From positions 124,001 through 188,000 of the forward strand of contig JAUICJ010000001.1 of NCBI GenBank assembly GCA_030427925.1: a DNA stretch of 64,000 nucleotides. The letters are read 5' to 3'. The DNA is from Bacteroidia bacterium (GTDB lineage: Bacteria; Bacteroidota; Bacteroidia; Flavobacteriales_D; Sanyastnellaceae). Of the stretch, positions 44,849 through 53,316 are shown one piece after another (position 1 is the first letter of the stretch; every line of letters begins with the position of its first letter). Made by a program: the position numbers and the translations under genes. Below the pieces are notes generated by a model that made no database searches, was not told the DNA's origin, and worked only from the letters and a program-made list of their open reading frames with translations.

Positions 44849-44877
44849 AGACCGCTGATTTCAGCGGTCTTTTTTTT
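44849..44877 (+). terminator. rho-independent terminator after tRNA-Leu
   Basis: AGACCGCTGA (44849–44858), loop TT, TCAGCGGTCT (44861–44870), then seven T. A perfect 10-bp stem five bases after the tRNA. Confidence 0.92.
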
Positions 44878-44880
44878 GGC

Positions 44881-45039
44881 CTATGATTCGGGTCGATTCA
44901 AGATGACGAGCGCGCCGATGACGCCGGGAACCCAGCCGGCGAGCGTGAGGATGGCGACGATGACGATGGAGCCGCAGCCGCGATCCAGCACGGAAAGCGG
45001 TGGAAAGAGGATGGCAAGGAGGACGCGACCGATGGACAT
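44881..45039 (-). CDS. Pmp3/YqaE-family small membrane protein
   Basis: 52-aa protein with two membrane helices. The Pmp3 motif pattern LLAILFPPLSVLDRGCG followed by ILTLAGWVPGVIGAL is clear. Members of this family affect membrane potential and salt or cold tolerance in yeast and plants; bacterial roles are poorly known. The ATG at 45039 gives the normal family length (about 52); upstream in-frame starts would overlap the divergent T9SS gene. Confidence 0.9.
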   Translation of the reverse strand: MSIGRVLLAILFPPLSVLDRGCGSIVIVAILTLAGWVPGVIGALVILNRPES

Positions 45040-45056
45040 GATGGCAAGATAGCCCT

Positions 45057-45064
45057 TATTTTTG
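45057..45064 (+). promoter_or_regulatory. −7 box directly before a T9SS protein gene
   Basis: TATTTTTG ends 6 bases before the ATG at 45071. No −33 TTG at the standard distance. Consistent with a leaderless transcript. Confidence 0.45.
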
Positions 45065-45070
45065 CCGTTC

Positions 45071-46039
45071 ATGAAACACCTTCTCGCCACGTTGTTTTCG
45101 GTCCTTGCGGCCGCAGGTTTCGCTCAGTTGTCTGCTCCGCCGAGTCCGGCCGGCATGACGCATAACCGCGCCATCGGGACGTTTGTTCCTTGGGAAGGCG
45201 AAGGCCCGGGCCAAATCTGGGACTTCTCAACCCTCGTGCCGCAGCAGACCTTCCAACACGTCTTCACGGATGCAGCGTCCTCTTTTTACGCGAAGACCTA
45301 TCCGGATGCGGAGTGGGCGCTGGATGAGGCGGGCACGCTGTTGTTCTACAGTTCAACGGACAGCATGACGTATTACGGTGGGGTGCAACAGGGGTTGGTC
45401 ATCCAATACGATGATCCGCAAGCGGCCATCCCGTACCCGCTGAGCCTCGGGGACACCTGGTCGGACGCGTTTTCGGCGTCGTACGAGACGAACGGAATGC
45501 TGGTGACGCGCACGGGGACGACGGTGCTGGAGTGCTTGGGCGTGGGGTCGTTGGCCTTGCCCAACGGCCAACAATTCAGCGAGGCTTACCACGCGCACAT
45601 CATGGAGACGATTCAGGATTCAACCGTGCTCGGCAACTACAACATCAGCATGGAAGGCGACTATGTGTTCGTCCCCGAATGGCCCATTCAGGTGTATGGC
45701 GCGATCAGCATCACCGTGGAAGACGGCATCAGCGGGACACCTGCCCAAACCACGAACATCGCCAGCTGGCTGCACAACACCGCGGTCGGCGTCGAGGAAG
45801 CGGAGGCGCAGGACTTTGTTCTCGGCCCCAATCCGGCGCGTTCAGGGGAGCCGGTGACGGTGGTTTGGAGCTCGGCCGCCAAGGCGTTGACGGTGTTTTC
45901 CGTCGAAGGCGCGAAGGTCCTCGAAGTGCAGGCCGTTCCGGGGGTGCCGTACACGGTGCTGCCCACGGACGGCCTCGCCCCGGGAACCTACGTCATCGGC
46001 GCGCCGGGCGTGAAGCCGCAGCGCCTCGTCGTTCACTGA
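45071..46039 (+). CDS. T9SS type A sorting-domain secreted protein, otherwise unknown
   Basis: 322-aa protein. Signal peptide MKHLLATLFSVLAAAGFAQ, a central domain of about 210 residues with no recognised family (features WDFSTLVPQQTFQHVF, YYGGVQQGLVIQYDDPQ), and a C-terminal type A sorting domain (from about 250: VLGPNPARSGEPVTVVW, AKALTVFSVEGAKVLEV, LAPGTYVI). Predicted to be exported by T9SS and processed at the surface. The ATG at 45071 begins the signal. It overlaps the convergent HAD gene by 7 bp. Confidence 0.87.
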   Translation: MKHLLATLFSVLAAAGFAQLSAPPSPAGMTHNRAIGTFVPWEGEGPGQIWDFSTLVPQQTFQHVFTDAASSFYAKTYPDAEWALDEAGTLLFYSSTDSMTYYGGVQQGLVIQYDDPQAAIPYPLSLGDTWSDAFSASYETNGMLVTRTGTTVLECLGVGSLALPNGQQFSEAYHAHIMETIQDSTVLGNYNISMEGDYVFVPEWPIQVYGAISITVEDGISGTPAQTTNIASWLHNTAVGVEEAEAQDFVLGPNPARSGEPVTVVWSSAAKALTVFSVEGAKVLEVQAVPGVPYTVLPTDGLAPGTYVIGAPGVKPQRLVVH

Positions 46040-46452
46040 TTCGGAAAGACCTCGATGGTCCGCTCCACGCGGATGAGGTCGGCCCACGTCCCTTCGTACC
46101 GGGTGCCGCGCACGATGTGGTTGTCCACCCAGTGGTAATTGCCACCCCGGGGTTTGCCCATCAAGAGCCCATGGTACACGAAGCCCCACCGGTTCAACCA
46201 CGCCTCCGTGACTTCGCGGTGCGCCTCAGTACGCGAGGTGAAAAACGTGATGATGTGGCCTTCGGCCGCCCAACGGTTCAGGGTTTCCACCGCGCCTTCG
46301 TACGGCTCGACGGTCGCCATGCGCTCCGGTTCCTCGTTGGGCACGTCTTCGGTGACGGTCCCGTCGATGTCGATGAGGTAGTTCTTAACGCCTTCAGGCA
46401 GTTGCGGGCTGGCTGCACGCCCTTCCGCATCGCGGTGATCCTCCAGTTTCAT
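46033..46452 (-). CDS. small HAD-superfamily phosphatase-like protein
   Basis: 139-aa HAD-like protein. Motif I is YLIDIDGTVTED (the nucleophile and acid Asp pair), motif II is ITFFTSRTE (Thr/Ser), and the region GKPRGGNYHWVDNH stands in for motif III/IV with Lys and Asp. Homologues with this compact form are common in Bacteroidota but are of unknown substrate. It lies 75 bases downstream of purF on the same strand; a nucleotide link is possible but not supported. Confidence 0.82.
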   Translation of the reverse strand: MKLEDHRDAEGRAASPQLPEGVKNYLIDIDGTVTEDVPNEEPERMATVEPYEGAVETLNRWAAEGHIITFFTSRTEAHREVTEAWLNRWGFVYHGLLMGKPRGGNYHWVDNHIVRGTRYEGTWADLIRVERTIEVFPNQ

Positions 46453-46527
46453 GGGGTTGAGTTGAGAAATGGAACCCCGGGATCATTGCCCGCTTGGCCG
46501 TAAAGTTCGGACAAGCAAGCATGCGAA

Positions 46528-48420
46528 TCAATACGCCCGCTCGCTCCGCCCTTCCATGTAGTACACGAACGCTCGGTTCACCACCTTGTGGCCGCCCGGC
46601 GTTGGGAAATTGCCTGAGAAGTACCAGTCGCCCGTGTGGTTGGGGCAAGCTTTGTGCAGGTTTTCCAGCGGTTGGAAGATGATCTTCACCTCCGACTTCA
46701 TGCCTTGCGGCGTCAGCAGTTCCGACACCTTGTCGCTGATTTCGTCCTCTGTGAATGGCGCGTAAATGGCTTTTACCTGGTTCGAGTTTTGCTCTTTTGG
46801 CAGCTCGATTTGGGCCTTGCAGCGCGCGTAAGTCTCGTCGAGGATGTGGTCCAAACCCCGTTCCCGGATGAGCGCCACCGCCGCTTGGAAGGCCACGAAA
46901 TCGCCCAGCTTCGCCATGTCGATGCCGTAGCAGTCGGGGTAGCGGATCTGCGGGGCGCTCGACACCACGACGATGCGCCGGGGTTCGAGCCGGTCGAGGA
47001 TGCGCAGGATGGACCGCTTCAACGTCGTGCCGCGCACGATGCTGTCGTCGATGACCACGAGGTTGTCCACGCCCGGGGTGACCGTGCCGTAGGTGATGTC
47101 GTAGACGTGGGCGACCAGGTCGTCGCGGCTTTTGTCCTCGGTGATGAAGGTGCGCAGCTTCGCGTCCTTGATGGCGATCTTCTCGATGCGCGGCCGTTCG
47201 GTCAGGATGGCGTGCACTTCGTCGGCGTCGGGGTTGCTCCCGAGGCCGAGGATGCGCGCGATTTTCGACTGATTCAGGTAATCTTCGAGGCCCTTGATGA
47301 GCCCGTAAAAGCTGACTTCGGCGGTGTTCGGAATGAAGCTGGTCACCGTGTGGTCCAAATCGTGTTCCACCGCTTCCATCACCTTCGGCACGATCAACCG
47401 ACCGAGTTCCTTCCGCTCCTCGTAAATGTCCCGGTCGTTGCCTCGGCTGAAGTAAATGCGCTCGAAGCTGCAGGCGGTGCGTGGGGCTTCGGGCCGGACC
47501 CGCTTGCAGGACGTTTCTCCGTTGCGCTTGACGATCAGGGCGTGACCCGGTTCCAACTCGGTCACGTCGTCGGCGTTGACGTTGAACGCGGTTTGGATCA
47601 CCGGTCGCTCGCTCGCCACCACGACCACTTCGTCGTCTTCGTACCAAAACGCCGGTCGGATGCCATTCGGGTCGCGCATCACGAAGGCGTCCCCGTGGCC
47701 CACCATGCCGCACATCACGTACCCCCCGTCAAGCGAACTCGCCGCCCGCCGCAACACGGTTTCCAAGTCGAGGTGCTCCCCGATGGCCTCGGAAATCGCC
47801 GGTTTTTCAAGCCCTTCCTCCTTGAAGTGATCGTACAACCGCTGATTTTCTTCGTCGAGGAAGTGGCCGATGCGCTCGAGCACCGTCACGGTGTCGGCCA
47901 TTTCTTTCGGGTGCTGGCCGAGCGCGACGAGCTTCGCGAACAGTTCGTCGGTGTTCGTCATGTTGAAGTTGCCCGCGACCACGAGGTTTCGGGTGCGCCA
48001 GTTGTTTTGGCGCAAGAAGGGGTGGCAGTTTTCGACTTCGTTCTTGCCGAAGGTGCCGTAGCGCAAGTGGGCGAGGAAGACTTCACCGGTGAAGGCGAAG
48101 TCGCGTTGGAGGCGCTCAGCGTCCTGCAATTCTTCGCCGGTGAGTCCTTCGAATCGGCCCATGGCGCGGGCGAAAATGTCCTGGATGGGTCGGCTGTCGA
48201 CGCTCCGCAGGCGGGAGATGTACCGGTGGCCGGGGTCGACGTCGAGCTTGATGTTCGCGAGGCCCGCTCCGTCTTGGCCGCGGTTGTGCTGCTTCTCCAT
48301 CAGGAGGTACATCTTGTTGAGGCCGTAGAACGCCGTGCCGTACGTGTCGATGTAGTGCTGAAGCGGCTTTTTCAGGCGGAGCAGCGCGATGCCGCATTCG
48401 TGTTGGAGGAAATCGCTCAT
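46528..48420 (-). CDS. purF: amidophosphoribosyltransferase
   Basis: 630-aa enzyme of the first step of purine synthesis, moving glutamine amide N to PRPP. The nucleophile Cys9 follows a short propeptide (MSDFLQHE), which must be removed to free the N-terminal Cys. Class II glutamine amidotransferase elements are MEKQHNRGQDGAGLA and LAHLRYGTFG. The PRPP loop is VVIDDSIVRGTTLKRSI (near residue 450). It is longer than E. coli PurF (about 505), a form usual in Bacteroidota. A TAACTTTG −7 box (48458–48451) lies 30 bases upstream, overlapping the end of the preceding gene. Confidence 0.95.
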   Translation of the reverse strand: MSDFLQHECGIALLRLKKPLQHYIDTYGTAFYGLNKMYLLMEKQHNRGQDGAGLANIKLDVDPGHRYISRLRSVDSRPIQDIFARAMGRFEGLTGEELQDAERLQRDFAFTGEVFLAHLRYGTFGKNEVENCHPFLRQNNWRTRNLVVAGNFNMTNTDELFAKLVALGQHPKEMADTVTVLERIGHFLDEENQRLYDHFKEEGLEKPAISEAIGEHLDLETVLRRAASSLDGGYVMCGMVGHGDAFVMRDPNGIRPAFWYEDDEVVVVASERPVIQTAFNVNADDVTELEPGHALIVKRNGETSCKRVRPEAPRTACSFERIYFSRGNDRDIYEERKELGRLIVPKVMEAVEHDLDHTVTSFIPNTAEVSFYGLIKGLEDYLNQSKIARILGLGSNPDADEVHAILTERPRIEKIAIKDAKLRTFITEDKSRDDLVAHVYDITYGTVTPGVDNLVVIDDSIVRGTTLKRSILRILDRLEPRRIVVVSSAPQIRYPDCYGIDMAKLGDFVAFQAAVALIRERGLDHILDETYARCKAQIELPKEQNSNQVKAIYAPFTEDEISDKVSELLTPQGMKSEVKIIFQPLENLHKACPNHTGDWYFSGNFPTPGGHKVVNRAFVYYMEGRSERAY

Positions 48421-48444
48421 GGGGGGCTGAAGGAGGCGAATTAG

Positions 48445-49371
48445 TCAGGCCAAAGTTACACCGCCCCCGCCCCCGTCCGACCGATTTCCTTGGAGGCCTC
48501 CGGTGTGGATGACGAGGATCCGGCATCCGCGTCGCATCCCCAGGTGGCGCTCGGATTCGGGGCGTTCGAGTTCGGTTTTCAGGCGGGAAATGAGCTTCGC
48601 GGTGTAGACGCGGTCGAGGGGAATCTGGGTTTGGCCTTCCCACTCGGCCCAATCCGCGCGCACCCGCTCATCCAGCTTCCCAAACCCGCCCGCATGCGCA
48701 TCCGTCCACCACGTGACCCCATCAAGCATCTCCGCGGCCCACTCGGCATCGCCCACCGACCAATGCAGCAGGCGCTCCACCGCCGGCCGGTGATCCACCC
48801 CCTTCAGCGCGCTCACGGCCACCAAAGGCGCCGCCCCACCGGTCCGCAACGCCATGCCCCCCAACGTCGTCCCCGTCCCCGCCGCGACCACCACCGCATC
48901 CCACGCTTCGTCCGCCCGCAAAATGCCCTGGCAGCCCTGCAACCCCAACACGTTCGCCCCGCCCTCCGGCACCACCCACGGCCGCCCGAAGCGATCGCGC
49001 AACCCCGCGAGGTACGCTTCCTCCCCCCGCTCCGCATACTCCGCCCGGCTCACCGGCACGAGCTCCATCCCCGCCTCCCGGCACTCCCGCATCGTCACCG
49101 TCTCCACCTCCCCCCCGCGCACGATGCCGACCGTCCTCACCCCCGCGGCCTTCCCCGCCACCGCCGTCGCGTGCAAGTGATTCGACCACGGCCCCCCGAA
49201 GGTCAGCAGCGCCCGGGAAGGCAGCGCCAACGCCCGCTCCACGTTCAGCGCCAGCTTGAACCCCTTGTTGCCCCCCACCCGATCGAGCCGGCGGACCGTC
49301 ACTTCAACGCCGGCATCCTCCGCCGGCCCCCACGTTGCGCGTTCGTCCAACATGGCGCAAAGGTCGCCCAT
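48445..49371 (-). CDS. PLP enzyme of the ACC deaminase/D-cysteine desulfhydrase family
   Basis: 308-aa fold-type II PLP protein. The Schiff-base Lys is in GGNKGFKLALN, the Asn/His clamp in FGGPWSNHLHATA, the phosphate loop in AAGTGTTLGGMAL, and a C-terminal VIHTGGLQG. Similar proteins have been annotated as ACC deaminase or D-cysteine desulfhydrase; substrate is not certain. Start MGDLCAMLDER at 49371 is chosen; a start at 49353 is also possible. Divergent from the DUF5522 gene. The coding strand is strongly G-rich. The last codons hold the −7 box of purF. Confidence 0.87.
   Translation of the reverse strand: MGDLCAMLDERATWGPAEDAGVEVTVRRLDRVGGNKGFKLALNVERALALPSRALLTFGGPWSNHLHATAVAGKAAGVRTVGIVRGGEVETVTMRECREAGMELVPVSRAEYAERGEEAYLAGLRDRFGRPWVVPEGGANVLGLQGCQGILRADEAWDAVVVAAGTGTTLGGMALRTGGAAPLVAVSALKGVDHRPAVERLLHWSVGDAEWAAEMLDGVTWWTDAHAGGFGKLDERVRADWAEWEGQTQIPLDRVYTAKLISRLKTELERPESERHLGMRRGCRILVIHTGGLQGNRSDGGGGGVTLA
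48451..48458 (-). promoter_or_regulatory. −7 box for purF, inside the upstream gene end
   Basis: Minus-strand TAACTTTG, perfect TAnnTTTG, 30 bases before the purF ATG. No −33 TTG at the usual spacing. Confidence 0.4.
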
Positions 49372-49411
49372 GCGAATGAACCTTTTCCCTCGTGAGTCGG
49401 TTGGAATCGGG

Positions 49412-49419
49412 TAAATTTG
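49412..49419 (+). promoter_or_regulatory. −7 box directly before DUF5522–hutU
   Basis: TAAATTTG ends 6 bases before the ATG at 49426; a leaderless transcript would cover both genes. −33 element not evident. Confidence 0.45.
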
Positions 49420-49425
49420 CCGCCC

Positions 49426-49587
49426 ATGTCCAAGGAATTGAAGCCCGAGGATTACTACACCACACCCGAAGGGTACATCGTCTTCACCGAGGCGTACCAC
49501 CTCAAAAGGGGCTACTGCTGCCAAAGCGGTTGCAAGCACTGCCCCTACGGCTTCGACAAGCGGACTGGTAAATTCAGATCGAAATGA
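49426..49587 (+). CDS. small Cys-rich protein, DUF5522-like
   Basis: 53-aa protein MSKELKPEDYYTTPEGY..., with a cluster CCQSGCKHCPYGFD (Cys31, 32, 36, 39) that resembles a metal or iron-sulfur binding site. The pattern RGYCC..GC.HCPY is that of DUF5522, a small Bacteroidota and proteobacterial family of unknown function. Its stop overlaps the hutU start as ATGA, so the two are co-translated. Confidence 0.85.
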   Translation: MSKELKPEDYYTTPEGYIVFTEAYHLKRGYCCQSGCKHCPYGFDKRTGKFRSK

Positions 49588-51590
49588 ACGATTTCCAAGC
49601 CGAAATTCAAGCGGGCCTGAACGGTCCGCTGCCCGCTCCCCGCAAGCGCAACCCCGAACTCAGCCACGCCCCTGTTCGCAAGGACATCCTGACCCCGAAG
49701 GAGAAGGAACTCGCGTTGCACAACGCCCTGCGCTACTTCCCGAAGGAACACCACGCGGTGCTCGCTCCGGAATTTGCCGAGGAGTTGCGCCAGTACGGCC
49801 GCATCTACATGTACCGGTTCATGCCCACCGAGCCGATGCACGCCCGGCCCATTGAGGCGTATCCCGCGAAGACGCGCCAAGCGGCGGCCATCATGCTCAT
49901 GATCCAGAACAATTTGGACCCGGCAGTCGCCCAGCACCCGGAGGAGCTCATCACCTACGGCGGCAACGGCGGCGTGTTCCAAAACTGGGCCCAATACCGC
50001 CTCACCATGCAGTACCTCAGCGAAATGACCGAGGAGCAAACGCTGGTCATGTACAGCGGCCATCCGATGGGGCTCTTCCCGTCGCACGCCGATGCGCCGC
50101 GCGTGGTGGTGACGAACGGCATGGTCATTCCGAATTACAGCAAGCCCGACGATTGGGAGCGGATGAATGCCCTTGGCGTTTCGCAATATGGCCAAATGAC
50201 CGCCGGCTCCTACATGTACATCGGCCCCCAAGGCATCGTGCACGGCACGACCATTACGGTCCTCAACGCCGTCCGCCTCACCGACAAGGACGGCACCGGC
50301 ACGGCGGGCAAGCTCTTCGTGACCGCAGGGCTCGGCGGCATGAGCGGTGCCCAACCGAAGGCGGGCAACATCGCCGGCGTAGTCAGTGTCACCGCTGAAG
50401 TCAACCCGGCCGCCGCCTACAAGCGCCACGAACAAGGCTGGGTCGATCACGTCGTCACCGACGTCGCTGAACTCGTGGAGCGGGTTCGCGCTTCCGTTGC
50501 CGCCAAAGAAGCCGTTTCGTATGCGTACTTGGGCAACGTCGTGGAGGTTTGGGAAGCGTTCGATGAGGCGGACATCTTCGTGGATTTGGGCTCGGACCAA
50601 ACCTCGCTCCACAACCCGTGGGCAGGCGGTTACTACCCCGCTGGCCTCTCCTTCGACGAAGCCAACGCGATGATGGCCCAAGACCCCGATCGCTTCCGCA
50701 TTGAAGTTCAATCTTCCTTGAAACGCCATGCGGATGCGGTCAATCGCCACACGGCGAAGGGCACGTACTTTTTCGACTACGGCAACGCATTCCTCCTCGA
50801 AGCGTCGCGCGCCGGTGCCGACATCATGGCCGAAGATGGCGAGCACTTCAAGTACCCGAGCTACGTGCAGGACATCATGGGACCCATGTGCTTCGATTTT
50901 GGTTTTGGCCCGTTCCGGTGGGTGTGCGCCAGCGGCGATCCAGCGGATTTGGACACGACCGATGCCATTGCGTGCGAGGTGTTGGAAGCCATGATGGCTG
51001 ATGCGCCGGATGAAATTCGGCAGCAAATGGCCGACAACGTGACCTGGATCCAAGGCGCAAAGGCGAACCGCCTCGTTGTGGGCAGCCAAGCCCGCATCCT
51101 CTACGCGGACGCCGAAGGCCGCATGCGCATTGCAAAGGCGTTCAACGATGCCATTGCCGATGGCCGCTTGAAGGGTCCGGTGGTGTTGGGACGGGATCAC
51201 CACGACGTCAGCGGAACCGACTCGCCTTACCGCGAAACGTCGAACATCTATGACGGCTCTGCTTTCACCGCTGACATGGCGGTGCACAACTTCGTGGGCG
51301 ACGGTTTCCGCGGTGCCACCTGGATCAGCTTGCACAACGGCGGCGGCGTGGGATGGGGTGAAGTGATGAACGGGGGCTTTGGAATGCTCATCGACGGTTC
51401 GTCCGACAGCGAGCGCAGGTTGACCTCGATGCTGCACTGGGACGTGAACAACGGCATCGCTCGCCGAAGCTGGGCCCGGAATGAGGGGGCAGAATGGGCG
51501 ATTGCGCGCGCCATGGAGCGGGAGCCGCTGCTCAAAGTGACCGTAGCGCAACACGCCGCAGACGACGTCGTCAAGGGCGCATTGGGCTGA
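49584..51590 (+). CDS. hutU: urocanate hydratase
   Basis: 668-aa NAD+-dependent enzyme of histidine breakdown, converting urocanate to imidazolone propionate. Visible family blocks are ITYGGNGGVFQNWAQY, MYSGHPMGLFPS, GTGGMSG-like LGGMSGAQPKAG, DYGNAFLLEASRAGAD and SLHNGGGVGWGEVMNGG. The 668-aa length is longer than the usual ~560 of E. coli-type HutU, as in other Bacteroidota members of the family. No hutH, hutI or hutG is in the window. The C-terminus abuts the convergent TPR–LuxR gene. Confidence 0.95.
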   Translation: MNDFQAEIQAGLNGPLPAPRKRNPELSHAPVRKDILTPKEKELALHNALRYFPKEHHAVLAPEFAEELRQYGRIYMYRFMPTEPMHARPIEAYPAKTRQAAAIMLMIQNNLDPAVAQHPEELITYGGNGGVFQNWAQYRLTMQYLSEMTEEQTLVMYSGHPMGLFPSHADAPRVVVTNGMVIPNYSKPDDWERMNALGVSQYGQMTAGSYMYIGPQGIVHGTTITVLNAVRLTDKDGTGTAGKLFVTAGLGGMSGAQPKAGNIAGVVSVTAEVNPAAAYKRHEQGWVDHVVTDVAELVERVRASVAAKEAVSYAYLGNVVEVWEAFDEADIFVDLGSDQTSLHNPWAGGYYPAGLSFDEANAMMAQDPDRFRIEVQSSLKRHADAVNRHTAKGTYFFDYGNAFLLEASRAGADIMAEDGEHFKYPSYVQDIMGPMCFDFGFGPFRWVCASGDPADLDTTDAIACEVLEAMMADAPDEIRQQMADNVTWIQGAKANRLVVGSQARILYADAEGRMRIAKAFNDAIADGRLKGPVVLGRDHHDVSGTDSPYRETSNIYDGSAFTADMAVHNFVGDGFRGATWISLHNGGGVGWGEVMNGGFGMLIDGSSDSERRLTSMLHWDVNNGIARRSWARNEGAEWAIARAMEREPLLKVTVAQHAADDVVKGALG

Positions 51591-51591
51591 T

Positions 51592-53043
51592 TCATTGGGT
51601 GGATTCGTGGATCCACTGTTCGAGTTGAAGTTCGTCCGGGACGTTCAGTTTTTTTCGAAGTCGCGTGCGCACGTTGTAAACGTAGCTCACGGAAAGGTCG
51701 AGGACTTGGGCGATTTGCTTGGATGAACGTCCGCTGGCAATGAGCTCGAGCACCTGGTCTTCGACCTTCGTCAGGGCTGCCTCGGCCGGTTGGATGGTCC
51801 GGTAAGTTTCTTGGTGCTTCAGCCGCCAAAGCGCGTCCAGCTTGTGCAAGTTCTCCTTCATCGTCTCGGGCTCTGCGTCCCCGTCAATTTGGTCGATGAG
51901 TTCGGAAATGATGGGGTGTTCGGCGCGCGCGTTGGTGGGTTTCGGACGGCGCAATCGGTTCGACCAACGGCCTGCAATGAATCCCATGAGGCCTAAGGCA
52001 ACGAAGGCAGGCACCTGGGGCGTTGTGGGTTCGGATTGGATGGGCTGAGGAGGCGCCGGCTCGCGTGTTGGGATGGGCTGTTCCGAGGCCCACCGGATGG
52101 CCGCCCACAGGGACGGGTCGATGGGCTCCCTCACCGTGTCACCGCTGAGCAGTCCACGTCCCGGCTGGAACATCCACTGCACAACACCGGAGGTCAACGT
52201 GTCATCCGCGAGCAAACCTTGCAACCGCGGGAACATTGAACAGTATTCGGAATAATGGTCGCAGGCGAGGAGGTATTTGGCCAGCAAGCGGACGTAAATG
52301 AGGCGATTTCCCGCCGTGACGTCCCGGTGCTTCAAGGATTCATACACCGCGGCTGCTTCGTTCATGTTGCCCATGAGGTACTGGGCGTTCAGCAGGTTCA
52401 TGTTCAAGTTGAAGGCCAAATTCTCAGGCAAATCTTCCTGCACAAGCGCCCGCTCAATGAAGGGCAGCGCTCGCTCGCCGTTCAGATCATCCAAGTAAGC
52501 CCCTGCGATGTTGTTGAGCAAATACGGTGAAGTTGTTGGGCGGGGATCCCAGCGCAGTGCGGCTTCGAGGTGCCACAAGACCGAGTCGCGCCGTTCCGTC
52601 ATCTTGTCGTAGCAAGCCGCCAAGCTCGTGTGGCACTCTTGGGTGAACAGCGAGTCGCTCGACAGGTTCCGCGCCTTGTTGAAGTGGTGGGCGGCTTGGG
52701 TCCACGATTCTTCGAGGTATTCCATCACCGCATATTGGTAATGGAACCGCGCGCTCTCGGTGGGGCACCCTTTCGGAAGCGCAATTCGCTCTTTCCAATT
52801 CGACGGGGTCAACTTGGGGTTCATGGACCACCCCCTGAGCAGGAGGTTCGAGCCAAACAACTGCACGCTGCAATCGGCGCTCCGAGCCCGGATGGAGTCT
52901 CCCGCGAAGATGTGTGCTGCTGCATCGGCTTGGGGATGCGCCCGGTGCCAAGCATGAAGCATCGAGTCGGCCTCAATCCAAGCGCCGGCGCGCCCCGATT
53001 CAGGCAGAAACAAAACAAGCACCAATGCGGCCAGCAATCGCAT
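51592..53043 (-). CDS. membrane TPR–LuxR one-component regulator
   Basis: 483-aa protein. Signal peptide (MRLLAALVLVLFLPESGRAG), a periplasmic TPR-like helical region (about 60–300), a membrane helix (VPAFVALGLMGFIAGRW, about 345–362), and a cytoplasmic LuxR-type HTH. In the HTH, AALTKVEDQVLELIASGR and SVSYVYNVRTRLRKKL span residues about 422–472. Such proteins in Bacteroidota couple an extracytoplasmic helical sensor to DNA binding without phosphorelay. The ligand and targets are unknown. Divergent from tetR with 273 bases between. Confidence 0.87.
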   Translation of the reverse strand: MRLLAALVLVLFLPESGRAGAWIEADSMLHAWHRAHPQADAAAHIFAGDSIRARSADCSVQLFGSNLLLRGWSMNPKLTPSNWKERIALPKGCPTESARFHYQYAVMEYLEESWTQAAHHFNKARNLSSDSLFTQECHTSLAACYDKMTERRDSVLWHLEAALRWDPRPTTSPYLLNNIAGAYLDDLNGERALPFIERALVQEDLPENLAFNLNMNLLNAQYLMGNMNEAAAVYESLKHRDVTAGNRLIYVRLLAKYLLACDHYSEYCSMFPRLQGLLADDTLTSGVVQWMFQPGRGLLSGDTVREPIDPSLWAAIRWASEQPIPTREPAPPQPIQSEPTTPQVPAFVALGLMGFIAGRWSNRLRRPKPTNARAEHPIISELIDQIDGDAEPETMKENLHKLDALWRLKHQETYRTIQPAEAALTKVEDQVLELIASGRSSKQIAQVLDLSVSYVYNVRTRLRKKLNVPDELQLEQWIHESTQ

Positions 53044-53103
53044 GCCTCAAATGTCGCGGGAAATTCCGGTTGCGGGCACGTTGTTGCGGTGTTGTGGTAT
53101 GAT

Positions 53104-53135
53104 TTTCACGTATGTGATTTTCTGTGCACGTGAAA
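53104..53135. promoter_or_regulatory. inverted repeat in the tetR/LuxR intergenic region
   Basis: TTTCACGT (53104–53111) and ACGTGAAA (53128–53135), 8-bp perfect arms 16 bases apart, in the 273-bp region between the divergent regulator genes. Possibly an operator; TetR operators usually have shorter spacing. Confidence 0.3.
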
Positions 53136-53273
53136 TGGGGGATTCATTTCTTTGAGAAGACGGCGGATGAAGTGGGTTGTAAATGATTCGAAAAGAAGGG
53201 GTTGTGGTGAATGGGATTCCCCGTGCTGTGCAAAGTGAAAAATGTAGCAACACGGAAACGATTTAACGGCTTT

Positions 53274-53308
53274 TTTGTTTCCTAAGGGTAAGCTTGGGCG
53301 TACTTTTG
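53274..53308 (+). promoter_or_regulatory. promoter of the efflux operon
   Basis: TTTG (53274–53277), 23-base spacer, TACTTTTG (53301–53308), 8 bases before the tetR ATG. Spacing is a little longer than the usual 17–21. Confidence 0.5.
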
Positions 53309-53316
53309 CCGCCGCA

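Noticed and set aside
44768-45052. Small frame reading out of tRNA-Leu (…FDSHSG-type peptide)
   Set aside because: Translation of the tRNA T-arm and terminator; a common artefact.
46394-47713. 439-aa minus-strand frame within purF
   Set aside because: Another frame of purF; Arg/Gly/Pro-rich and without family features.
53121-53137. GTGCACGTGAAATG upstream of tetR as a parS half-site
   Set aside because: Left half does not match; better seen as one arm of a local inverted repeat.
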